Shown here: one piece after another, positions 1 through 5,780 of the stretch
Layout: every line of letters begins with the position of its first letter
Position numbering within the stretch: position 1 is the stretch's first letter
Source: DAONDQ01 sp035402645
GTDB lineage: Bacteria > Cloacimonadota > Cloacimonadia > Cloacimonadales > DAONDQ01
Length of the DNA stretch: 7,449 bases
NCBI GenBank assembly: GCA_035402645.1
Contig: DAONDQ010000130.1
Location: 1-7,449 of the forward strand
Direction of reading: 5' to 3'
Position numbers and translations under genes: made by a program
Notes under the pieces: generated by a model
What the model was told of the DNA's origin: nothing
Database searches by the model: none
What the model saw: the letters and a program-made list of their open reading frames with translations, nothing else

Positions 1-3000
1 CGATACATCCAGAATCGAACGCGGAAATTCTTGTTTAAAATCATCCGCAAAGGTGGAAGTGCAAGATAAGCCGCATTCCCTGATTGAATCGTATAGCTGT
101 TGTACCTTGCCAATGCCAGACCAGTGTGTGGACCGCAAGTGGGATATGTTCCGACAGATTGCTGATCGAAAACCGCAGTCGATGGAGAGACAGGAATATT
201 AAACCAACCAAGCGGAGGGAATAATGTTCCTTCGAACCCCTGGGTATAAGGGTAGGTAGTGATGGTTGGATCGTAACTTGTGCCTGTTACGGTCACGTCA
301 TGTGCTGTTTTCGTCAAAGTATCCGTAATTCTAACGATTGCAGATTTTACACCCAGCCCAGTTGCGCTGAAAGCAATGTTCACGGTCATTGTCTGACCGG
401 AATTCAGTACTTTTGGATATGTGTTGCTGTCTGTCAGAACAAAATTCGTTGGATTCGTACCAGCCCTTGTTATTGAGCTTATCGTCAAGGCAGCACCACC
501 CGTATTTGAAATCGTCAGTGTCTGAGCAGCACTGGTAGTGTTGACTATTGTCATACCGAAGTCAATGGAGCCGGGGTTGACATTAAAGGAAGCACCAGTG
601 GGGATGTTACCCATCGTGATCTGTATGTTAGGTCTTTGTGATGATAATGTGCCGGTTCCTGTTGGAGCACTGCTATCAAGTTGCCAGTTTTCAACCATAT
701 TAGCTCCTGAAACTGAGTACTGGAATCCTGAACCACTCGAGGATCCGGTACCCGAACTGCCATAATTACATTCAACCAGCACAAGCAGATTGTTTCCTGA
801 ATATGGATAATCGGTGATATCCACATTCATCCAGGCATTTGCTGTTGGTGCAGTTATAGAAGCATCATAGACAAGTGTAGCTCCGCTGATCATGTTTGCC
901 CAAGTATCGGCAGATAAACTGGTTGCAGTGACGGTCTTCAAATAAATCTTTGTCGGTATGGCTGCTGTTGTAGCGATTGTCGGATACCATCCAAGGTTAT
1001 TGACAGTTCCTGATAGAGGCACTTCTGTAGAAAGAAAGAGGTTTGCACTTCTCTCAAACCCGTAGTAGGTTGTGACAGGTCTTCTGGAAGTTGTTGTTTC
1101 CGTTCCTATCGTAATGATGGAGCTGTTATGCGGTGTTGCAGATACTGTGTTGGTAGCTGAAGATTCACCGGTTGGACTGGAATATACAGCCGTCACATAA
1201 TAAGTATAAGTTGTACCGTTGATGACAGATGTATCGTCATAGGCTACACCCGTTTGGGTCGTTAGATACGTAGAATTCCTGTATATTTTGTATCCGGTTA
1301 GTGTGGTACCGGCAGCAGGTACGGCTGCAGTCCAACTCAATGATACTTTCGCATTCGTCCCATTCGCAGTTAATGTACCGGGTGCATTGAAAACAGCGTT
1401 CGGCCAGGCGATATAATCCACCCAGGCACAATCAGATCCGGATGTGACACTTCCATCCTTCATATATTCCCATTTCAGGATGTGATCCCCACCGGTGATA
1501 TTGAAAGCAGCCATTGACCAGGCTACTTCCCCTGACCATTGACCTTTTACGACCCCGTCGATATAGAATTTAAGATAATCGTATCCAGATTCTGAAGAGA
1601 CTTTGTAGAAGAAGCTTACCTGCCCTGTCACTTCCGGAACAGTCAGTTGCATAGCAGTTGATTGGCTATGGGTTATAGTACCTGATTTTGCACTCTTGGC
1701 TCCATTAAAATATGTCGATGTATCGATTGACCAGGATGCATTACCCGATAGAATCCATGGATAGGACGCAAAGTTATTCTCAAAGTTCTCATCCAGGTCA
1801 AATAAAGGATCCAGATTGCTATAGGTAAAAGTAATGGAATTACCTGCTGAACTGCCTATATTCGTTAAATTGAGGTTTCCATTGGAATCATCATATAAAT
1901 AAGGCTTGGGATTCGTATAGTTATTGATTAAAGTACGACCTGCTTCCACACTGAAATAGGCACTGCTGACATCGCCATTCACGGTCGTTGTACCGTTTGG
2001 ACGATATACATACACTTCATCGGGTGGACCGTCAGCATTCCCAGATGCTGCAGTATTAATTCGATAAACAAGCAATCCACTACCGGGCAAGCTGGATTCA
2101 AATGTCCCTGTTTTCTTTCTGTACTCCAACACAAAATATTGTCCTGAGTTTGGTGAATTGATTCTATAGCAATTATTCGTGGAAGTAGCCAGGGAATTCA
2201 AAGTATAGGTTCCGGGTGTACTGATCACGGGTATGCTGCTGATCCATAGTCCATATTTGTATTTCATATATGCACCCATGTGCTGGGGCGGGTTCTGATC
2301 GGATTCCATGATATCCCAACTTCCAACCGGGGAAACCGGTTGAGTAGTATAGTGGTACAAATCAGGTGCACCGAGTGAATGGAACATTTCATGGCAGAGA
2401 ACTCCCACTCCTCGTGAAGCCATGAAGAGGGAAAGCTGGAAATTGTAATCATAGACTCTCTTGCCGTTGATGTAGGCATACTGGGAATAAAGACTCCAAC
2501 GATGAGGCCAAAGGAGTTCCGCCCAACCGTCTGAATTTCCTTGAATGATGAAGCACACGTTATCAACCTTGCCATCGCCATCTGCATCAACGGTCAAGGT
2601 GGATGGAATACCTGAACTTACACCATTGACAGCATTCACAAGAAGAGTATGCTCCCTTGAAGTGCTGTTTGAACTTGTGTATCCGTCAGGATTGGTCGTT
2701 GCATCGTACGGACTATAATAAGCGCGGGGATGACTATCCTGATAACTTAGGACAGTCGTGCTTGGAGCGGGATAAAAGGTAGTGCTGATATTCAGTTGTC
2801 CGTAGGAAGCCTCGCTGAAGTAATTCTGCATTGTATTTCCACTCATTCCATTGAACATGGAACTGTATGTTGTGATCGGGTCTGTGAATTCAGATTGATC
2901 TGAGAAACGTATGAAGATCACGATGTTGTTAAGTGTACCCGAATGTGGAGCTCTTCCTTCGCCATGAGATATCATCTGCTGATATCGAAGCTTTCTGATC

Positions 3001-3329
3001 TGTCCAATCGTGTCAGGGGATTTATTCACTTGTGGCTGTATCCCACGGATTGCCGGATTATCTCTCCCTACGACAAAAGGCGAAGGGGCAATGTCTTTGC
3101 CCATCTGCATTGCATAAACATACCACCCTTTACTGTCACGCATGATGGTGTAGCCATCCTTATCATGCACCCAGTTATAGAACTCATCACCCGAAGCGAA
3201 AAGATTCAGGACAGAACCATCCGGTTGTTGGAGGGTGATTGGTTGATAGGTGACATAGGCTCCAAAAAGCAAAGAAGTACCCAGTAGAAAGATAGATAAC
3301 AATAATAGTTGTAAAGTGAAATTCTTCAT
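1..3329 (-). CDS. Secreted multidomain M6-family metalloprotease (C-terminus cut by window edge)
   Basis: This is a zinc endopeptidase of the M6 (immune inhibitor A-like) type, presumably exported to degrade extracellular protein. The frame is open for 1109 codons and leaves the window at the left edge, so the C-terminus is missing. Residues 1-24 are a signal peptide (MKNF, then a long Leu-rich core, ending near FGA). Residues 25 to about 125 look like a propeptide. The catalytic domain has an Asp-rich DADGDGKVDNV stretch at 248-258, probably a calcium site. The zinc motif HEMFHSLGAPD is at 313-323 (ligands H313, H317, D323; catalytic E314). A Met-turn, GSWDIME, is at 336-342. Further modules follow: a jelly-roll/MAM-like domain (about 514-643), an FN3 domain (649-733), an unassigned beta-rich segment (734-912), a choice-of-anchor D-type domain (913-1019), and the start of a cleaved-adhesin/choice-of-anchor J domain (FEG at 1032, FPPLGW at 1037-1042). 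The start at 3329 is set by AAGGAG 7 nt upstream. All catalytic residues are intact. Family call is firm; substrate and surface anchoring are unknown. Confidence 0.93.
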   Translation of the reverse strand, partial: MKNFTLQLLLLSIFLLGTSLLFGAYVTYQPITLQQPDGSVLNLFASGDEFYNWVHDKDGYTIMRDSKGWYVYAMQMGKDIAPSPFVVGRDNPAIRGIQPQVNKSPDTIGQIRKLRYQQMISHGEGRAPHSGTLNNIVIFIRFSDQSEFTDPITTYSSMFNGMSGNTMQNYFSEASYGQLNISTTFYPAPSTTVLSYQDSHPRAYYSPYDATTNPDGYTSSNSTSREHTLLVNAVNGVSSGIPSTLTVDADGDGKVDNVCFIIQGNSDGWAELLWPHRWSLYSQYAYINGKRVYDYNFQLSLFMASRGVGVLCHEMFHSLGAPDLYHYTTQPVSPVGSWDIMESDQNPPQHMGAYMKYKYGLWISSIPVISTPGTYTLNSLATSTNNCYRINSPNSGQYFVLEYRKKTGTFESSLPGSGLLVYRINTAASGNADGPPDEVYVYRPNGTTTVNGDVSSAYFSVEAGRTLINNYTNPKPYLYDDSNGNLNLTNIGSSAGNSITFTYSNLDPLFDLDENFENNFASYPWILSGNASWSIDTSTYFNGAKSAKSGTITHSQSTAMQLTVPEVTGQVSFFYKVSSESGYDYLKFYIDGVVKGQWSGEVAWSMAAFNITGGDHILKWEYMKDGSVTSGSDCAWVDYIAWPNAVFNAPGTLTANGTNAKVSLSWTAAVPAAGTTLTGYKIYRNSTYLTTQTGVAYDDTSVINGTTYTYYVTAVYSSPTGESSATNTVSATPHNSSIITIGTETTTSRRPVTTYYGFERSANLFLSTEVPLSGTVNNLGWYPTIATTAAIPTKIYLKTVTATSLSADTWANMISGATLVYDASITAPTANAWMNVDITDYPYSGNNLLVLVECNYGSSGTGSSSGSGFQYSVSGANMVENWQLDSSAPTGTGTLSSQRPNIQITMGNIPTGASFNVNPGSIDFGMTIVNTTSAAQTLTISNTGGAALTISSITRAGTNPTNFVLTDSNTYPKVLNSGQTMTVNIAFSATGLGVKSAIVRITDTLTKTAHDVTVTGTSYDPTITTYPYTQGFEGTLFPPLGWFNIPVSPSTAVFDQQSVGTYPTCGPHTGLALARYNSYTIQSGNAAYLALPPLRMILNKNFRVRFWMY

Positions 3330-3336
3330 CCCATTT

Positions 3337-3342
3337 CTCCTT
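3337..3342 (-). promoter_or_regulatory. Ribosome binding site of the M6 protease gene
   Basis: AAGGAG lies 7 nt before the ATG at 3329 on the minus strand. A second ATG at 3334 is only 2 nt from this site and opens a two-codon frame (ATG GGA TGA) whose stop overlaps the real start, so 3329 is the supported start. Confidence 0.8.
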
Positions 3343-3358
3343 ATAAGAAATCAATTTT

Positions 3359-3385
3359 TTTGTAAAATACCTATTACGATGTCAA
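3359..3385 (-). promoter_or_regulatory. Candidate sigma70-like promoter for the M6 protease gene
   Basis: Reading the minus strand, a perfect TTGACA (3385-3380) is followed after 15 nt by TACAAA (3364-3359), which matches TATAAT at four of six positions. Transcription would start about 20-25 nt before the AUG, leaving room for the Shine-Dalgarno sequence. The spacer is short and the -10 box is weak, so this is a plausible but unproven promoter. Confidence 0.35.
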
Positions 3386-3506
3386 GAGAATTGCAGAAAT
3401 TATTTTTAATCTGAATTTGGCTCATTGATGTGGATATCATTAGGATGTTATTGAGAGCGTTATTGTTTGAATAAATACATGAAGAAAACCAAAAATCGGA
3501 GAAGGC

Positions 3507-3518
3507 ATTTCATGAAAT
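3507..3518. repeat. 12-bp perfect palindrome ATTTCATGAAAT
   Basis: This self-complementary 12-mer lies in the divergent intergenic region and overlaps the start codon of the small candidate ORF at 3512. It could be an operator for a dimeric regulator, but a palindrome of this length in AT-rich DNA can also occur by chance. No second copy was noticed in the intergenic regions. Confidence 0.3.
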
Positions 3519-3574
3519 TATTGTATATCTACCTTTTTTCTTGCCTATTTTGGAAGAATGAAGCACTTTGTTAA
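3512..3574 (+). CDS. Possible 20-residue hydrophobic small ORF upstream of lpoB-like gene
   Basis: The frame ATG to TAA encodes MKLLYIYLFSCLFWKNEALC. A purine-rich GGAGAAGG (3498-3505) sits 6 nt upstream of the ATG, which is good Shine-Dalgarno spacing. The peptide has one Lys followed by a short hydrophobic run and LFSC (residues 8-11), so it resembles a tiny signal sequence or mini-lipoprotein with only nine residues after the Cys. It ends 36 bp before the LpoB-like start, on the same strand, so it could be a leader peptide, a small membrane protein, or a chance frame. I do not recognise it. Frames of this length are common by chance; the ribosome binding site is the main support. Confidence 0.3.
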   Translation: MKLLYIYLFSCLFWKNEALC

Positions 3575-3600
3575 AAAGGAAAATACAGCATTCATATACT

Positions 3601-3606
3601 AGGAGG
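3601..3606 (+). promoter_or_regulatory. Ribosome binding site of the LpoB-like gene
   Basis: A consensus AGGAGG lies 4 nt before the ATG at 3611. It is the strongest Shine-Dalgarno sequence in the window and fixes the start of the gene, predicting efficient translation. Confidence 0.85.
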
Positions 3607-3610
3607 AATT

Positions 3611-4222
3611 ATGTTACGTAAAATCATGTTCATCACTATGATATCACTCATCACCATATTCATGCTTGCATCTTGTTCTTCACAGAAGAAGGTTCAGAGG
3701 ACATCACCAGACACCAGTATCGACTTGAGTGGTAGGTGGAATGATGTGGATTCAAGACAAGTCGCCGAAGAGATGGTCAAGGACGTGACCCAGCGTTCAT
3801 GGCTGATGGATTTCGTACAGAAGGAAGGCAGAAAGCCTGTGGTCATTGTTGGGACGATCCGTAATCTTTCTACAGAGCATATCGAGATTGGGACTTTTGA
3901 AAGCGATATTGAACGTGAACTCATCAATGGTGGAAATGTCAAATTTGTAGCATCGAAAGCTGAGCGTAGTGAAGTCCGTTCCGAAAAAGAAGATCAGCAG
4001 ACCAATGCATCCGAGGAAACCATGAAGAAGATGGCACAGGAAGTTGGTGCAGATTTCATGATGCAAGGTTCGATCAAAACAATATTCGATTCCATTGAAG
4101 GGAAACAGGTCAAATTCTATCAAGTTGATATGCAGTTGGTCAATGTTCAATCCAATGAAAAGGTTTGGATTGGCACAAAGAAGATCAAGAAACTCATATC
4201 CAAACCATCGACAAAGTGGTAA
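3611..4222 (+). CDS. lpoB: LpoB-like penicillin-binding protein activator lipoprotein
   Basis: This 203-residue protein resembles LpoB (COG3417), the outer-membrane lipoprotein that in enterobacteria reaches through the periplasm to stimulate the peptidoglycan synthase PBP1b. The first 21 residues are a lipoprotein signal peptide: charged LRK, a hydrophobic core, then lipobox LASC with the lipidated Cys at 22. A short polar linker follows. The family-typical LSGRWNDVDSRQVAEEM is at residues 39-55. The alpha/beta domain continues with a buried strand VVIVGTIRN (77-85), then EIGTFESDIERELI (92-105), GADFMMQGSIKTI (146-158), and the closing VDMQLVNVQSNEKVW (172-186). The length fits the family. 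It is the first gene of a two-gene operon, 21 bp ahead of a COG3014 lipoprotein. The family assignment is firm. The role in activating a class A PBP is established for enterobacterial LpoB and is inferred here; the partner synthase is not in this window. Confidence 0.88.
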   Translation: MLRKIMFITMISLITIFMLASCSSQKKVQRTSPDTSIDLSGRWNDVDSRQVAEEMVKDVTQRSWLMDFVQKEGRKPVVIVGTIRNLSTEHIEIGTFESDIERELINGGNVKFVASKAERSEVRSEKEDQQTNASEETMKKMAQEVGADFMMQGSIKTIFDSIEGKQVKFYQVDMQLVNVQSNEKVWIGTKKIKKLISKPSTKW

Positions 4223-4243
4223 TTAACAGATATTTGGGCTGAA

Positions 4244-5632
4244 ATGCATATGAAAACTCAATTGCAGTATTTGTCTCTCATACTGCTTATGATACCGATT
4301 GTTTTATCATTAGGCTGTTCCAGCATGATGACATCCACATCCCAATATAATGGGACTGCTGCCATGCTGGAGCAGCATAATTACCAGGCTGCGATTAAAC
4401 AGGTTGAAAGATCCAAGGGAAAGCAGTACAAGAAGAAAGATAGGGTGCTCTATTATCTTGATATGGGAATGTTATATCATTATGCTCAGGAATACGAGAA
4501 GAGCAATGAAATGCTGACCCTGGCTGAGAACAGCATGGAAGACCTGTATACGAAAAGTGTATCCAAAGCAGCATTGTCGATGCTGCTGAACGATAATGCT
4601 CTTGAATATTCCGGTGAGGATTATGAAGATATCTATACAAATGTCTTCAAAACCTTGAACTATTTGGAATTGAATCAATTTGATGATGCCTTTGTGGAGA
4701 TCAAACGTATCAATATGAAGTTGGACCTTCTTGAAGATAAATATGGTAAGATTGCTAAGGAACTAAATAAATCAACATCCAGAAAGGTTACGATATCACC
4801 CGGGGATAATCGGTTCTTTAACGATGTATTGGGAAGATATCTGAGTATGTTGATTTATGAGGCAGAAGGGAAATTTGATGATGCAAGAATTGATCAGGAA
4901 AAGATACAAGAAGCGTTTGTCCTGCAAAAGCATATCTACAATTTTGCAAATCCTATACCTTCTGATTCACTCAAGACTGAAGATGGGAAGGTAAGAGTAA
5001 ATTTCCTGAGTTTTATCGGTAGAGCCCCTGTTAAAAAAGAGTATGATATGTTCCTCACGACGGGGGAGGATATGGTCATGTTTACGGGGAATAAGCCCGA
5101 CTTCTTCATGGCGCCGGTCTTAATGCCCGTTGGAGAAGGATATCATTTTCGCTTTTCCGTACCATATATCGCCCCAATCCCTTCCCAGATCAAGAGTGTT
5201 CGCGTCGTCGTAGATGATGGTGATTCATATGAACTTGATAAGATTGAGAGCATTGATCAGATAGCAACGGAAACTTTCAAGGTGAAAGAACCGATAATCT
5301 ACCTGAAAAGCCTGACGAGGACAATCGTGAAGGGTATTGCGGCTGAGAAGCAGAAAAAAAGAATGAGGGAAAAGAATCCTGGATTAGGAGGCATGCTGAT
5401 GAGTCTGGCTACTGATGTAGCTGTTGATCTCACCGAAAATGCAGATTTGAGGATATCGCATTTTTTCCCATCAACAGCAGTTATCGGAGAAGTCAGTCTA
5501 CCCGCGGGTAACCACTTTTTCAAAATCAATTATTACAATGCTTCCGGATTAATAATCTACAGCGAGAACATTGGAGTTCGAAACATTCAACCGAACCAGT
5601 TGAATCTGGTGGAAACGGATTATTTACGTTAA
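4244..5632 (+). CDS. COG3014-family lipoprotein, partner of LpoB-like protein
   Basis: This 462-residue lipoprotein resembles the uncharacterised COG3014 family, which I recall being encoded beside LpoB-like genes in other Gram-negative bacteria. Its signal peptide ends in SLGC, with the lipidated Cys at 25. Residues about 35-230 are helical and TPR-like: repeated Tyr/Ala/Leu-rich helices, including HNYQAAI, HYAQEYEKSNEML and LELNQFDDAF. A beta-rich C-terminal half begins at about 250. Near the end is a Lys/Arg-rich helix (EKQKKRMREKN, about 367-377) and a Gly/Met-rich hydrophobic stretch. The family signature follows: ADLR at 400-403, FFP at 407-409 and LPAGNH at 419-424. The gene lies 21 bp after the LpoB-like stop without a strong Shine-Dalgarno, which suggests translational coupling. 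ATG codons at 4244 and 4250 are both possible; the first is better spaced from a GGG at 4236, while the second gives a more usual Met-Lys N-terminus. Biochemical function is unknown; a scaffold role at the envelope is inference. Confidence 0.82.
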   Translation: MHMKTQLQYLSLILLMIPIVLSLGCSSMMTSTSQYNGTAAMLEQHNYQAAIKQVERSKGKQYKKKDRVLYYLDMGMLYHYAQEYEKSNEMLTLAENSMEDLYTKSVSKAALSMLLNDNALEYSGEDYEDIYTNVFKTLNYLELNQFDDAFVEIKRINMKLDLLEDKYGKIAKELNKSTSRKVTISPGDNRFFNDVLGRYLSMLIYEAEGKFDDARIDQEKIQEAFVLQKHIYNFANPIPSDSLKTEDGKVRVNFLSFIGRAPVKKEYDMFLTTGEDMVMFTGNKPDFFMAPVLMPVGEGYHFRFSVPYIAPIPSQIKSVRVVVDDGDSYELDKIESIDQIATETFKVKEPIIYLKSLTRTIVKGIAAEKQKKRMREKNPGLGGMLMSLATDVAVDLTENADLRISHFFPSTAVIGEVSLPAGNHFFKINYYNASGLIIYSENIGVRNIQPNQLNLVETDYLR

Positions 5633-5679
5633 GTCCCAACGCGAGCATATTTATTACATAGTCTTTTTACATTCTATTC

Positions 5680-5713
5680 ACTCATCCAAAAAAATAAAAA
5701 ATATGAGTTTTAT
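5680..5713 (+). terminator. Weak candidate terminator after the lipoprotein operon
   Basis: ACTCAT (5680-5685) pairs with ATGAGT (5703-5708) around a 17-nt A-rich loop and is followed by TTTAT. The stem is only 6 bp and AT-rich with a large loop, so termination here is doubtful. It is the only hairpin with a T-run seen between the operon and the next gene. Confidence 0.2.
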
Positions 5714-5714
5714 G

Positions 5715-5744
5715 TTGACGGATTGCAACATACTAACTTATATT
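5715..5744 (+). promoter_or_regulatory. Candidate sigma70-like promoter of the debranching enzyme gene
   Basis: TTGACG (5715-5720, five of six to TTGACA) is separated by 18 nt from TATATT (5739-5744, five of six to TATAAT). Transcription would begin near 5751, giving a leader of about 30 nt with the ribosome binding site inside it. This makes the debranching gene a separate transcription unit from the lipoprotein operon. The call rests on consensus match only. Confidence 0.5.
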
Positions 5745-5768
5745 ATTTCTATACAAATTGCGCATATC

Positions 5769-5777
5769 AGGAAGGGG
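5769..5777 (+). promoter_or_regulatory. Ribosome binding site of the debranching enzyme gene
   Basis: The purine run AGGAAGGGG ends 3 nt before the ATG at 5781, with the AGGA core 8 nt away. It supports 5781 as the start, as does the conserved N-terminal motif that begins at residue 20. Confidence 0.7.
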
Positions 5778-5780
5778 AAG

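Noticed and set aside
538..765. 75-codon plus-strand frame opposite the protease gene
   Set aside because: It is antisense to the Gly/Thr/Ser-rich module of the protease, has no ribosome binding site and low-complexity Pro/Val/Glu content, as expected of a shadow frame.
2264..2590. 108-codon open frame on the minus strand inside the protease gene
   Set aside because: It lies in a different frame on the same strand as the continuous M6 protease frame, covers the HEMFH region out of frame, and shows no recognisable protein features.
2943..3287. 114-codon plus-strand frame opposite the protease N-terminus
   Set aside because: It is antisense to the signal peptide, propeptide and start of the catalytic domain, with no ribosome binding site and no family resemblance.
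3327..3334. Two-codon upstream frame (ATG GGA TGA) overlapping the protease start
   Set aside because: The ATG is only 2 nt from the Shine-Dalgarno sequence, too close for efficient initiation; probably accidental.
3461..3489. TTGAGA followed by an AT-rich segment as a promoter for the lipoprotein operon
   Set aside because: No -10 match at normal spacing is better than chance in this AT-rich stretch, so the promoter of this operon remains unidentified.
3595..3600. TATACT as a -10 box for the lipoprotein operon
   Set aside because: It abuts the AGGAGG at 3601, so a transcript starting from it would lack the ribosome binding site; the nearest TTGTTA is also 21 nt away, too far for a normal spacer.
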